This document shows, one piece after another, positions 16,022 to 25,886 of a DNA stretch of 64,000 nt. Every line of letters begins with the position of its first letter. Position 1 is the stretch's first letter. This stretch comes from RH-AL1 sp964235705 (GTDB lineage: Bacteria; Pseudomonadota; Alphaproteobacteria; Rhizobiales; Beijerinckiaceae), in contig CAXSDP010000010.1 of NCBI GenBank assembly GCA_964235705.1, positions 18,143-82,142 on the forward strand. The letters are read 5' to 3'. The notes below the pieces were generated by a model. It saw only the letters and a list, made by a program, of their open reading frames with translations, made no database searches and had not been told where the DNA came from. Both the position numbers and the translations under genes were made by a program.

Positions 16022-19000
16022 CTATTCCGCCGGGAACGGCGGGAGGGGTTTGGCGCGCCGCCGCGTGAGGAATGCCGGCAAGCGGCGCCGGCGCAGGAAG
16101 TGGTGCAGCCGGTCGAGGTACAGGTAGATCACCGGCGTCGTGTAGAGGGTCAGCACCTGGGACACCAGCAGCCCGCCGGCGATGGTGATGCCGAGCGGCC
16201 GGCGCAGCGCCGAGCCCGGCCCCGAGGCGATGATCAGGGGCACCGCCCCCAGCAGGGCGGCGAGCGTCGTCATCAGGATCGGCCGGAAGCGCTCGACGCA
16301 GGCCTCGAAGATCGCCTCGGCGGCCGGCAGCCCGCGCCCGCGCTCGGCGTGTAGGGCGAAGTCGACCAGCATGATGCCGTTCTTCTTCACGATGCCGATG
16401 AGCAGGATGATGCCGATGAAGGCGATGAGGCTCAGCTCCGTGCCCGTGACCTGCAGGGCGAGCAGCGCCCCGAGCCCGGCGGAGGGCAGCGTCGAGATGA
16501 TGGTGAGGGGGTGGGCGAGGCTCTCGTAGAGCACGCCGAGCGTGATGTAGACGGCGATCAGCGCCGCGTAGAGCAGGACCCCCTGCGAGCCCGAAGACTG
16601 CTGGAACAGCTTCGAGTCCCCGGTGAACTGCCCCTGCAGCGAGTCGGGCAGGTGCATGTCGGCGACCGTCCTGAGGATGGTGGCGTTGGCATCCGACTGG
16701 ACGGCGCCCGGTTTCAGGTTGAAGGTGATCGTCACCTCGGGGAACTGGCCCTCGTGGTTCACGGTCAGCGGCGCGAAGCCGACCTGGACGTGGGCCATCG
16801 ATTGCAGCTGGATCTGCCCCGTGGCGCTCGCCTGGTTGGTGGTGGACGACGGGTTGGTGCCGTCGGCCTGCAGGGCGGCCGGGCTCTGGGTGGTCGTGGT
16901 CGATTGCGTGTTCGACGTCGAGCCGACCTGCGAGGTGCTGTTGGACGTGTTGGTGGAGGACTGAGCGTTGTTGGCGCCGGGGTCGAGCGCCGTCTGCACC
17001 TGGCCGCCCCCCAGCCCGCTCGAACTCTGCAGGCTGACGCCGGCCGGCACGAAGATGTTGGTCAGGTCGCTGAGCTGGCGCAGCTCGTGCGACGGCGATT
17101 CGAGGATGACCCGGTACTGGTTGCGGGGCGAGTAGATCGTCGACACCTGCCTCTGCGAGAAGGCGTTGTTGAGGGCATTGTCGATGTTGGCCATCGTCAC
17201 GCCGAGCCGCGAGGCGGTCGTCCGGTCGACCACGAGGTTCGCCTGCAGGCCGCCCGCCTCGTGGTCCGTGGTGACGTCGGTGATCTGCGGCAGCGTCTTC
17301 AGCTTGGCGACGACCTGGGGGTAGATCCTGGTCAACTCGCCGTAATCGTTGTCGGTGAGGGTGAAGGACAGGCTCGCCTTGTTGGAGCGCCCGCCGAACC
17401 TCAGGTCCTGCTGGGCGACGAGGTAGGTGTCGATGCCGACCACCTTGCGGAAGGTCCCGCGCAGGCGGGCGATGACCTGGTTCGCGGTCTCGCCGTGGCG
17501 CTCGGCCAGCGGCTTCAGGGAGATGAAGAGCTGCCCCTGGTTGTTGGAGTTCGATTGTGGGCCGCCGCCCGGGTTGCCGAGCGAGGAGCCGACGTTGGCC
17601 ACCGCCGGATCGGCCTTGGCGAGCGCCGCGATGCGCTCCTCGAGCGGCACGATGGCCTGGTAGGAGATCGCCGGCGGCGCCTCCGTGGTGGCCATGATGA
17701 GGTCCGTCTCGTCCTCGGGGAAGAAGCCCTTCGGCGTCACGATGAAGAGGTGGATCGTCAGCCAGATGGTGCCGAAGAAGACCAGGATGGTGAGGAAGCG
17801 GTGCCGCAGCACGATCCGCAGCGTGAGTGCGTAGAAGCCCGCGACGGCGGCGAGCGATCCTTCCACGGCGCGGTCGACGAGGTTGGGCCGGCGCGGCGGC
17901 TTCGGGCTCGTGAAATTGGCGCAGATCATCGGCGTGATGGTCAGCGACGCCACGGTGGAGATCAGGATCGCGAAGGTGAGCGTCAGCGAGAACTCGTGGA
18001 ACAGCTTGCCCGGCGCGCCGCCGAGGAACAGCAGCGGGATGAAGGCGGCCATCAGCGACACCGAGATGGAGATCACGGTGAAGCCGATCTGGCGCGAGCC
18101 CTCCAGCGCCGCCCGCAGCGGGGCCATGCCGGCGTCCCGGTTCTTGTCGATCGTCTCGATCATCACGATGGCGTCGTCGACGACGAAGCCGACGGAGGTG
18201 GCGAGCGCCATCAACGAGATGTTGTCGATGGAGAAGCCGCACACGTACATGCAGGCGCAGGTGCCCGACAGCGCGAGCGGCACGGTGGCGCCGGCGGCGA
18301 GCGTCGGCGTGATCCGGCGCAGGAACACGAAGACCACCATCATCACCAACACGACCGTGGCGAACAGCGTCTTGATCATGTCGCCGACGCTGGCGCGGAT
18401 GGTGGTGGTGCGGTCGTTGAGGACCGAGATGGTGACGCCGCCGGGCAGGAAGCGCTGCAACTCGGGCAGCAGCGCCTTGATGTGGTCAACCGTCTCGATG
18501 ACGTTGGCGTCCGCCTGCTTGCGAACGTAGAGGAGCACGGCCGGCGCGCCGTTGAAGGTCGCCTCCGATCGCTCGGAGCGCACGCTATGCGACACGTGGG
18601 CGACGTCGCCGAGGATGACGCTGGTGCCGCTGGCGTTCTTCACGACGAGGTTGCGGTAGTCGTCCAGCGTCTTCAGCTGGTCGTTGGTGTCGATGGAGCG
18701 GCCGAACACCGCCCCGTCGATCGAGCCGATCGGCGACAGGGCGTTGGCGTTGATGATGGCCGTGCGGATGTCGTCCGTGCCCAGGCCCGCCGCCGACAGC
18801 TTGGCGGGGTCGGCGGTCACGCGGATCGCCGGCTGGTCGGCGCCGGCCACGCTGACCTCGGCGACGCCCGGCACCTGCGAGATGCGCTGGAGCAGCACGG
18901 TGTCGGCGGCATCGTAGATGGCTGACGAGGGCATCTGCTTCGATGTGAGCGCCAGGATCAGCACGGGGATGTTGTTGGGGTTGGCCTTGCGGAACACCGG

Positions 19001-19378
19001 CACGTTGGGGAGCCCGGCCGGCAGGTCGGTGGCGGCGGCGTTCAGGGCGGCCTGGACGTCGCGGGCCGCGCCGTCGACGTTCCGGCTGAAGTCGAACAGG
19101 GCGATGATGACCGAGTTGCCGAGCGAGCTGACGGAGGTCAATTCCGTCAGGCCGGCGATCTCGCCGACGTGGCGCTCGATGGGCGCGGCGACCGTCGAGC
19201 CCATGATCTCCGGGCTCGCGCCGGGGTATTGCGCGTTGATGAAGACGGCGGGGAAGTCGATCGTCGGCAGGGCGCTGACCGGCAGCTCGAAATAGGCGAC
19301 CGCGCCCAGCAGGAACACGCCGATCGCGAGCAGGATCGTGCCGATCGGCCGGCGGATGAAGAGGGCGGATATGTTCAC
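16022..19378 (-). CDS. RND efflux pump, HAE1 family (MdtC-like)
   Basis: This 1118-residue inner-membrane pump begins MNISALFIRRPIGTILLAIGVFL and shows the two-fold RND repeat with twelve predicted membrane segments, including the proton-relay region GFVVDDAIVMIETI in TM4 and the second-half GIVKKNGIMLVDFAL in TM10. A Ser/Thr/Asn/Gln-rich low-complexity insertion of about 75 residues lies around residues 780-855, in the second periplasmic half close to the docking domain; usual members are about 1030 residues. It starts with GTG three bases after the stop of the first pump gene. With that gene it should form an MdtBC-type heterotrimeric pump. Confidence 0.92.
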   Translation of the reverse strand: MNISALFIRRPIGTILLAIGVFLLGAVAYFELPVSALPTIDFPAVFINAQYPGASPEIMGSTVAAPIERHVGEIAGLTELTSVSSLGNSVIIALFDFSRNVDGAARDVQAALNAAATDLPAGLPNVPVFRKANPNNIPVLILALTSKQMPSSAIYDAADTVLLQRISQVPGVAEVSVAGADQPAIRVTADPAKLSAAGLGTDDIRTAIINANALSPIGSIDGAVFGRSIDTNDQLKTLDDYRNLVVKNASGTSVILGDVAHVSHSVRSERSEATFNGAPAVLLYVRKQADANVIETVDHIKALLPELQRFLPGGVTISVLNDRTTTIRASVGDMIKTLFATVVLVMMVVFVFLRRITPTLAAGATVPLALSGTCACMYVCGFSIDNISLMALATSVGFVVDDAIVMIETIDKNRDAGMAPLRAALEGSRQIGFTVISISVSLMAAFIPLLFLGGAPGKLFHEFSLTLTFAILISTVASLTITPMICANFTSPKPPRRPNLVDRAVEGSLAAVAGFYALTLRIVLRHRFLTILVFFGTIWLTIHLFIVTPKGFFPEDETDLIMATTEAPPAISYQAIVPLEERIAALAKADPAVANVGSSLGNPGGGPQSNSNNQGQLFISLKPLAERHGETANQVIARLRGTFRKVVGIDTYLVAQQDLRFGGRSNKASLSFTLTDNDYGELTRIYPQVVAKLKTLPQITDVTTDHEAGGLQANLVVDRTTASRLGVTMANIDNALNNAFSQRQVSTIYSPRNQYRVILESPSHELRQLSDLTNIFVPAGVSLQSSSGLGGGQVQTALDPGANNAQSSTNTSNSTSQVGSTSNTQSTTTTQSPAALQADGTNPSSTTNQASATGQIQLQSMAHVQVGFAPLTVNHEGQFPEVTITFNLKPGAVQSDANATILRTVADMHLPDSLQGQFTGDSKLFQQSSGSQGVLLYAALIAVYITLGVLYESLAHPLTIISTLPSAGLGALLALQVTGTELSLIAFIGIILLIGIVKKNGIMLVDFALHAERGRGLPAAEAIFEACVERFRPILMTTLAALLGAVPLIIASGPGSALRRPLGITIAGGLLVSQVLTLYTTPVIYLYLDRLHHFLRRRRLPAFLTRRRAKPLPPFPAE

Positions 19379-19381
19379 CCG

Positions 19382-22300
19382 CTACTCCGCCGCCTTGGGA
19401 TGCCGGAACTCGTCGGGCTCCTCCAACACCGGATCGGCGGCCTTGGCGCGGGCGAAGAAGCGGGCGCGTAGGCCTTCCATGGCGACGTAGATCACCGGGG
19501 TCGTGTAGAGCGTGATGAGCTGGGAGAGCAGCAGGCCGCCGACGATGGTGATGCCGAGCGGGTTGCGCAGCTCGGAGCCGGTGCCGGTGGCGAAGGCAAG
19601 CGGCAGCGCGCCGAACAGCGCGGCCAGCGTCGTCATCATGATCGGGCGGAAGCGGAGCAGCGAGGCCTGGATGATCGCCTCGCGCGGCGCCATGTGCCCG
19701 TCGCGCTCCGCTTCCAGCGCGAAATCGATGATCAGGATCGCGTTCTTCTTCACGATGCCCATCAGCAGCACGATGCCGATCAGCGCGATCAGCGACAGGT
19801 CCATGCGGAACGCCATCAGCGCGAGCAACGCGCCCACGCCGGCGGAGGGCAGGGTGGACAGGATCGTCACGGGATGGATCGCGCTCTCGTAGAGCACGCC
19901 CAGCACGATGTAGATGGTCACCGCCGCCGCCAGGATCAGGTAGGGCTCGTTGGCGAGCGAACTCGCGAACTCGGCCGCGTCGCCGGAGAAGGAGCCGGAA
20001 ATGTCGTCGGGTACGCCGATGGCCGTGCTCGCCCGACCGATGGCGGTGACGGCGTTCGACAGCGACTCGCCCTCGGCGAGGTTGAAGCTGATCGTGACGG
20101 AGGGGAACTGCTCGGTGTGCTGCACCGAGAGCGGCGCGGTGTCGTGGCGCAGCGCCGTGAAGGTGGAGAGCGGCACTTGCGCCTCGGTGTTCGAGGACAC
20201 GTAGAGGTTCTTCAAGGAGGCGGTGTCGGCGAGGTAGCGCGGCTCCGCCTCCAGGATGACGCGGTACTGGTTGGTCTGGGTGTAGATGGTGGACACCTGG
20301 CGTTGGCCGAAGGCGTCGTACAGCGTGTCGTTGATGTTCTGGACGGAGATGCCGAGGCGTCCGGCGAGCTTGCGATCGATGTCGACGTAGAGGCGCAGCC
20401 CGCCGTCCTGGGCCTCGGAGGTGACGTCGCGCAGCACCGGCGAGTCGCGCAGCGCGCCGACGAGCTTGCGCGACCATTCGGCGACGTCCGACGTCCTCGT
20501 GCCGTTCAGCGTGTATTGGTACTGGGCGCTGGAGGATTGCGCGGTGATCTGGATGTCCTGCACGCTCTGGAAGGTGAGGGTGAGCGAGGGCAGGTTCGCG
20601 ACCTTCGCTTGCAGGCGCTTGATGACGGCGTTCACGCCGTCGCGCCCGCTGTCGCGCGGCTTGAGGACGATCGAGAGCCGGCCGGAGTTCGGTGTCGCGT
20701 TGACGGTGCCGACGCCCACGACCGCCGTGACGCCGGCGACCGCCGGATCGTCGCGGATGGCGCTGGCGGCCTGCTGTTGCAGGCGCGACATCTCCGCGAA
20801 GGACACGGTGGGGCTGGCGCTGGCGACGGCCGAGACCAGGCCGGTGTCCTGCGGCGGCAGGAAGCCCTTGGGGATCACGATGTACAGCAGGACCGTCGCG
20901 GCCAGCGTCCCGACCGTCACCAGCAGCATGAGCGACTGGTGGCCCAGCACCCATTCGAGGCTGCGCCGGTACCGTTCGCTCAGCCGCTCGCCGAGCCGCG
21001 CCAACCGGCCGGGTGGCTTCGACAGGTCCTCCCGGCGGTGGCGCAGCAGCTGGCCGCACATCATCGGCGTGAGGGTCAGGGACACCAGGGCCGAGGCGAC
21101 GACGGCGATCGTCAGCACGAGCGCGAACTCGCGGAACATGCGGCCGACGATGCCGGTCATGAAGAGCAGGGGGATGAAGACGGCGACGAGCGACACGGTC
21201 AGGGAGATGACGGTGAAGCCGATCTCCCGCGCGCCGCTCAAGGCCGCCTCCAGCGGCGGCTCGCCGGCTTCCAGGTGGCGGACGATGTTCTCGATCATCA
21301 CGATCGCGTCGTCGACCACGAAGCCCGTGCCGATGGTGAGCGCCATCAGCGACAGGTTGTCGAGGCTGAAGCCGAAGAAGTACATCACGCCGAAGGTGGC
21401 GATGAGCGACAGCGGCAACGCGACGCCGGCGATCAGGGTGGCGCGAGCCGAGCGCAGGAACACCAGCACCACCAGCACCACCAGCACCACCGACAGGACC
21501 AGGGTGAACTGCACGTCGGCGATCGAGGCCTTGATGGTGCCGGTGCGGTCGTTGACGATCGACAGGTCGACGCCCGCCGGCAGCTGCGCCTTCAGGTGGG
21601 TCAACTCCTTGCGGACCCGCTCCACGGTCGCGACCACGTTGGCGCCGGGCTGGCGCTGCACGTCGATGATGACGGCCGGCGCACCCTGGTACCATCCGGC
21701 GACGTGGTCGTTCTCCAGCCCGTCGACGATGTGGGCGACGTCGGAGAACAGCACGGGCGCGCCGTTGCGATAGGCGACCACCACGGACTTGTAGCCGTCG
21801 GCCGCGTCGATCTGGTCGTTGGCGCCGATCGCGTAGGCGTGCTGGGAGCCGTCGATGGAGCCCTTGGCGCCGGCGACGTTGGCGTTGGAGAGCGCGGTGC
21901 GAAGGTCCTCCATGCCGATGCCGTAGTCGGCGAGGCGCTGGAGGTCGGCCTGGATGCGCACCGCCGGCCGCAGCCCGCCAAGGATGCCGACGTGGCCGAC
22001 GCCGGACAATTCGGCGATCCGCTGGCCGAGCAGCGTGTCGGCGAGGTCGGACATGGCGCGGATCGAGATCGTCTTGGAGGTCAGCGCCAGCTCGATCACC
22101 GCCGTGTCGGCCGGGTTCACCTTCGAGTAGACGGGCGGGTAGGGCAGGTTCTTGGGCAGGGTCGAGGCGGCGGCGTTGATGCCGGCCTGGACGTCCTGCG
22201 CCGCGCCGTCGATGTCGCGGTTGAGGTCGAACTGCAGGGTGATCGACGACAGGCCGAAGGCCGACGACGAGGTCATCGTGCTCAGCGAGGGGATCTGCCC

Positions 22301-22513
22301 GAGCTGGCGCTCGAGGGGTGCGGTGACGAGTTGGGCCATCGTGTCCGGGTTGGCGCCGGGCAGCTGGGTGGTGATCTGGATCGTCGGGAAGTCGACCTGC
22401 GGCAGCGCCGCGACCGACAGGTAGGAATAGCCGAGCACCCCCCCGAGCATCACGGCGATGGCGAGCAGCATCGTCGCGATCGGGCGCTTGATGAAGAGGG
22501 CGGACACGTTCAT
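19382..22513 (-). CDS. RND efflux pump, HAE1 family (MdtB-like)
   Basis: The 1043-residue product starts MNVSALFIKRPIATMLLAIAVML and has the full RND layout, including GFVVDDAIVMIENIVRH in TM4 and GIVKKNAILIIDFALEAE in TM10. Length is normal for the family. Its ATG overlaps the stop of the membrane fusion gene (ATGA), so the very long open frame continuing upstream is only a shadow of that gene. Two consecutive RND genes behind one fusion protein and one outer membrane factor is the MdtABC/MuxABC arrangement; exported substrates are typically hydrophobic drugs, bile salts or flavonoid-like compounds, but the sequence does not say which. Confidence 0.93.
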   Translation of the reverse strand: MNVSALFIKRPIATMLLAIAVMLGGVLGYSYLSVAALPQVDFPTIQITTQLPGANPDTMAQLVTAPLERQLGQIPSLSTMTSSSAFGLSSITLQFDLNRDIDGAAQDVQAGINAAASTLPKNLPYPPVYSKVNPADTAVIELALTSKTISIRAMSDLADTLLGQRIAELSGVGHVGILGGLRPAVRIQADLQRLADYGIGMEDLRTALSNANVAGAKGSIDGSQHAYAIGANDQIDAADGYKSVVVAYRNGAPVLFSDVAHIVDGLENDHVAGWYQGAPAVIIDVQRQPGANVVATVERVRKELTHLKAQLPAGVDLSIVNDRTGTIKASIADVQFTLVLSVVLVVLVVLVFLRSARATLIAGVALPLSLIATFGVMYFFGFSLDNLSLMALTIGTGFVVDDAIVMIENIVRHLEAGEPPLEAALSGAREIGFTVISLTVSLVAVFIPLLFMTGIVGRMFREFALVLTIAVVASALVSLTLTPMMCGQLLRHRREDLSKPPGRLARLGERLSERYRRSLEWVLGHQSLMLLVTVGTLAATVLLYIVIPKGFLPPQDTGLVSAVASASPTVSFAEMSRLQQQAASAIRDDPAVAGVTAVVGVGTVNATPNSGRLSIVLKPRDSGRDGVNAVIKRLQAKVANLPSLTLTFQSVQDIQITAQSSSAQYQYTLNGTRTSDVAEWSRKLVGALRDSPVLRDVTSEAQDGGLRLYVDIDRKLAGRLGISVQNINDTLYDAFGQRQVSTIYTQTNQYRVILEAEPRYLADTASLKNLYVSSNTEAQVPLSTFTALRHDTAPLSVQHTEQFPSVTISFNLAEGESLSNAVTAIGRASTAIGVPDDISGSFSGDAAEFASSLANEPYLILAAAVTIYIVLGVLYESAIHPVTILSTLPSAGVGALLALMAFRMDLSLIALIGIVLLMGIVKKNAILIIDFALEAERDGHMAPREAIIQASLLRFRPIMMTTLAALFGALPLAFATGTGSELRNPLGITIVGGLLLSQLITLYTTPVIYVAMEGLRARFFARAKAADPVLEEPDEFRHPKAAE

Positions 22514-23829
22514 TCCGAAGCGCTCTGGCGATGGCCCCCGCCACGACGGTGCTGCGGGGCCGGCGCGTCGCCGCCCGGCTTGGGTGGCGACACGTCCTCG
22601 CGGTGCAGCGCCGGGGTGGCCGTCGCCGCCGCGCCCTGGTCGGGCGCCGGCTTGACCTTGGCGCCGTCGGTCAGCTTCTGGAAGCCGCTGGTGATGACGC
22701 TCTCGCCCGCCTTGAGGCCAGCCGTGACCACCGCCTCCGCGTCGTCCTGCTGCCCGACCGTGACCGGCCGCATCGTCGCCTTGTCGTCGACCACCGTGAA
22801 GACGAACTGGCCGTTGGGGCCCTGCTGAAGGGCGGCGATCGGCACGGTGATGGCGTCGTGCAGCGTTTCGACGCGCAGGCGCACGTTGGTGAAGATGCCC
22901 GGCCAAAGCTGCAGCTGGGGATTGTCGAAGTTCGCCTTCAGCTTCACCGTCCCCGTCGTCGAGTCGATGGTGTTGTTGACCACCGCGAGCACGCCGTGGT
23001 CGACGACGCCCTTGCCGTTCGCGTCGAGGGCCTGCACGTCGAGCTGGTTGAGCAGCGACGCCTTGTTGATGCGCGGCAAGTCCTGTTGCGGGATGTTGAA
23101 GATGACGCTGATCGGCTGGATCTGCGACACGGTGACGATGCCGGTGGTGTCGGCGGCGTGCAGGAGGTTGCCGACGTCGACGTTGCGGATGCCGGTGAGC
23201 CCGGCGATCGGCGAGGTGATGTTGGTGTAGGACAGCGTGGTGGCGGCACTGTCGATGGTCGCCTGATCGACCGCGACCTGCGCCTCGTCGGAGGCGACGG
23301 TCGCGACCTGCGTGTCGTACTGCTGCTGCGTCACCGCCTTGGTGAGCGAGAGCTGCTTGTAGCGGGCGAGGTCGCGGTAGGCGTTGGCGAGCGTCGCCTC
23401 GTCGAGCTTCTTCTTGGCGATGTCCTGGTCGTAGGTGGCCTGGTACAGGCGCGGGTCGATCTTGGCGATCGTGTCGCCGGCCTTCACCTTCTGCCCCTCG
23501 ACGAAGTTCAGCGACTGCAGGGTGCCGTCCACCTGGGTGCGGATCAGCACCGAGTTCAGCGCCTGCCCGGTGCCCACCCCCTCGACGTAGACGGGGACGT
23601 CCGCCTGCTGCGCGCTCGCCGTGAGGACGGGGATCGGGCCGGCATCGGCGCCCCCGCGTCGACCGTGACGGCCGCCGGCCGCCGCCGTCTTGTCGCCCGC
23701 GGACCCCTCGCCCGTCGTCCCGCCGTCCTTCGGCTTGTTGGTCAGGCTGGTGTTGAGGAGGGGCGTCACCAGCACCACCAGGGCGGCCAAACCCGCGAGC
23801 CACGCCACGAGCCGCCACAACCGTTTCAT
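22510..23829 (-). CDS. RND periplasmic adaptor (membrane fusion protein, MdtA-like)
   Basis: The 439-residue protein has an N-terminal membrane anchor (LVAWLAGLAALVVLVTPLL), a Gly-rich linker, the lipoyl/barrel-sandwich half (VDGTLQSLNFVEGQKVKAGDTIAKIDP), the alpha-helical hairpin (about residues 130-200), and the closing beta-barrel part with TNITSPIAGLTGIRNVDVGNLL. The C-terminal tail is a low-complexity His/Arg/Gly/Pro segment. It bridges the two pumps below it and the outer membrane factor encoded just upstream. The stop overlaps the next start by ATGA. Confidence 0.93.
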   Translation of the reverse strand: MKRLWRLVAWLAGLAALVVLVTPLLNTSLTNKPKDGGTTGEGSAGDKTAAAGGRHGRRGGADAGPIPVLTASAQQADVPVYVEGVGTGQALNSVLIRTQVDGTLQSLNFVEGQKVKAGDTIAKIDPRLYQATYDQDIAKKKLDEATLANAYRDLARYKQLSLTKAVTQQQYDTQVATVASDEAQVAVDQATIDSAATTLSYTNITSPIAGLTGIRNVDVGNLLHAADTTGIVTVSQIQPISVIFNIPQQDLPRINKASLLNQLDVQALDANGKGVVDHGVLAVVNNTIDSTTGTVKLKANFDNPQLQLWPGIFTNVRLRVETLHDAITVPIAALQQGPNGQFVFTVVDDKATMRPVTVGQQDDAEAVVTAGLKAGESVITSGFQKLTDGAKVKPAPDQGAAATATPALHREDVSPPKPGGDAPAPQHRRGGGHRQSASE

Positions 23830-23863
23830 GTCCGCTGACCCTCGATGTGCGACGACCCTCGAC

Positions 23864-25582
23864 CTACGAAGCGCGCTTGCCCTTGCCGGCGGAGGCCGCC
23901 TTGTCGGTGGTGGCCTTGCCGGCGTACGATCCGCCCAGCGCCTGGAACAGGGTGACCGCCTCCGTCAGACGGGACAATCGCACCTGGACGAGCGTGTCCT
24001 GCGTCGTGAATAGCGTCTGCTCCGTTTGCAGCAAAGTCACGACGTCGAGCACGCCCTGCTTCAATCTGTCTTCCGACAGTTGAAGGGCGAGGCGCGAGGC
24101 TTCAAGGGACTGGCGGGTCAACTCTTCTTGTTCGGCGAAGAGCTTGAGCGCGACAAGGGCGCGGTCGACGTCCGAGAAGGCGGTCACCACCGCGAGCTTG
24201 TAGTTGGCGAGCAGCTGGTCCTGCAGCCCCTTGTCCTGGTCGTACTGCCCCTGGAGCAGGCCGCCGTCGAAGATCGGCTGCGCCAGGCTGTAGCCGAGCG
24301 AGTAGAAGGTCGAGGCGGGCGAGAACAGGGTCGAGAGCGCCGTGCTCTCGAAGCCCCCCTGCGCCGTCAGCGCCAGCTGCGGGAAGAAGGCGGCGCGCGC
24401 GGCGACGAGGTCGGCGTGGGCGGCGCTGAGGCTCGACTCGGCCATCTCGACGTCGGGGCGCTGCGTCAGCACCTCGGAGGGCAAGCCCGGCGCGATGCGC
24501 GGCACGGGGCTCTTCAGCACGCTGTGGCCGGCCACGAAGACCCGCTGCGGCGCGCGGCCGAGCAGGATGCCGAGCGCGATGACGTTCTGGTCGGCGGTGA
24601 CCTGGAGCGGCGGCACCGAGGCTCGCAGGTTGGCGACCAGCGCCGCCTGCTGCGCCACGTCGAGGGCGGTCGCCGTGCCGGCCTTCTCCCGATCCTGGAT
24701 CAGGGTGAGGATGCGGCTCGAATCCACCACGTCCTGCTTGGCGTAGGCGACCCGCTCGCGCGCCGCCAGCACGTTGAAGTAGGTGGTGGCGGTGGAGGCG
24801 AGCTGGGTGAGTTGCACCTCTTGCCGGTTCCAGCGGCTCGCCGTCGCGTTGTCCTGCGCCGCCTTGTAGAGCGCGCGGAAGCGGCCCCACAGGTCGAGCT
24901 GGTAGGAGCCGGAGAAGGCGGCGGTGAAGGACGAGCTGACGACCGAGCCGCCGAGGCTCGACGTGGTGCCGAGCGTGCTGGCGGCGGAGGTGGTCGAGCT
25001 CGTGGTCGTGCTGCTGCTCCCGGTGCCGCCCGTGTTCGAGATGATTCCGGTCCCCGCGCCGCTGCCGGTGGCGCCGCTGACCCCGCCGCCGCTCGCGCCC
25101 GTGCCCGTGACGCCGCCGGAGCCTGAGGGGGTCGTCGTCGTGCTCGTGTTCCCGCTGGTCCCGCTAGTGCCGCTCAACCCCGAGGTGCCCGACGACACCA
25201 CCGAGGTCGACCCCCCGCCGTTCCCCGAGCGCGTGACCGAGTTGCTCGCGCTGATCGTCGGGTACAGCGCGGAGCCGGACTGGCGCGCCGTGGCGTCGGC
25301 CTGCTCGACCTGGGCGATCGCGGCGGCGACGGAGAAGTTGCCGATCTCCGCTTCCTCCATGAAGCGGGTGAGCTCGGGCGAGTGGAAGGTGGTCCACCAG
25401 TCCACCGCGTGGTTCTCCAGCCCGCCCTTGGCGTCGGCGAAGCGGTAGGAGCCGGGAACGTCGACCTTCACGTCGGGGACGTTGGGGCCGGGGATGCAGC
25501 CGGCCAGCGGCAGGAGGGCGAGGGCTCCCACCAGGGCGCGGGCGCGGGGCCGCCGTCCGGAGCGGTCCGCCCGTGTTCCCAT
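23864..25582 (-). CDS. NodT-family outer membrane efflux lipoprotein
   Basis: The protein (572 residues from the ATG at 25582) has a lipoprotein signal with lipobox LAGC and the two-fold TolC-like repeat: FSVAAAIAQVEQADATARQSGSALYP in the first half and the ELDLWG-like SYQLDLWGRFRALY, and QRPDVEMAESSLSAAHADLVAARAAFFPQLALTA in the second. A Ser/Thr/Gly-rich insertion of about 100 residues (around 114-217) replaces the first extracellular hairpin loop, which is normally short. It is the first gene of the four-gene efflux operon. An earlier ATG at 25606 would add eight residues before the signal. Confidence 0.92.
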   Translation of the reverse strand: MGTRADRSGRRPRARALVGALALLPLAGCIPGPNVPDVKVDVPGSYRFADAKGGLENHAVDWWTTFHSPELTRFMEEAEIGNFSVAAAIAQVEQADATARQSGSALYPTISASNSVTRSGNGGGSTSVVSSGTSGLSGTSGTSGNTSTTTTPSGSGGVTGTGASGGGVSGATGSGAGTGIISNTGGTGSSSTTTSSTTSAASTLGTTSSLGGSVVSSSFTAAFSGSYQLDLWGRFRALYKAAQDNATASRWNRQEVQLTQLASTATTYFNVLAARERVAYAKQDVVDSSRILTLIQDREKAGTATALDVAQQAALVANLRASVPPLQVTADQNVIALGILLGRAPQRVFVAGHSVLKSPVPRIAPGLPSEVLTQRPDVEMAESSLSAAHADLVAARAAFFPQLALTAQGGFESTALSTLFSPASTFYSLGYSLAQPIFDGGLLQGQYDQDKGLQDQLLANYKLAVVTAFSDVDRALVALKLFAEQEELTRQSLEASRLALQLSEDRLKQGVLDVVTLLQTEQTLFTTQDTLVQVRLSRLTEAVTLFQALGGSYAGKATTDKAASAGKGKRAS

Positions 25583-25886
25583 CCCTCGTGTCACCGCGTC
25601 CAACAACGCTTCACCCGCTCACCACCGCACGCCGCCGCCGCGGACGAGCCCGCACGCCACTCATGGAGCCTTTCAGGCGTCGCATAGAGGCCAAAGCGTG
25701 TCCGTTAACGATCAAGTAACCGTATGCCGGGACCCGTGTTTGAGAAGCCACAGGGCGAGGCGAAACGGCACGGGACAACAGGGGTCGTCGGGGCGGAACG
25801 CGTCGGCCCGCCACGCTACATTGCCGGACGATCGCCCCCACGTCCAACGCGACGCGCCTCCCCCCGAAACCCTCCGCGAGTCCCCA
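25583..25886. other. divergent intergenic region between the efflux operon and the photolyase gene
   Basis: This 304-bp stretch must contain the promoters of the minus-strand efflux operon and the plus-strand photolyase gene. The only AT-richer part is around 25680-25725 (GTCCGTTAACGATCAAGTAA). No regulator gene for the efflux operon lies next to it, and no clear operator dyad was found. Confidence 0.4.

Noticed and set aside
16511..18925. 804-residue plus-strand open frame opposite the RND pump
   Set aside because: It mirrors the pump gene's codons (Arg/Asp/Gly/His-rich) and has no recognisable feature.
19382..23818. A 1478-residue fusion of the adaptor region with the first RND pump
   Set aside because: The first part is the adaptor gene read in the wrong frame; the pump starts at 22513 with a family-typical MNVSALFIKRP and an ATGA overlap.
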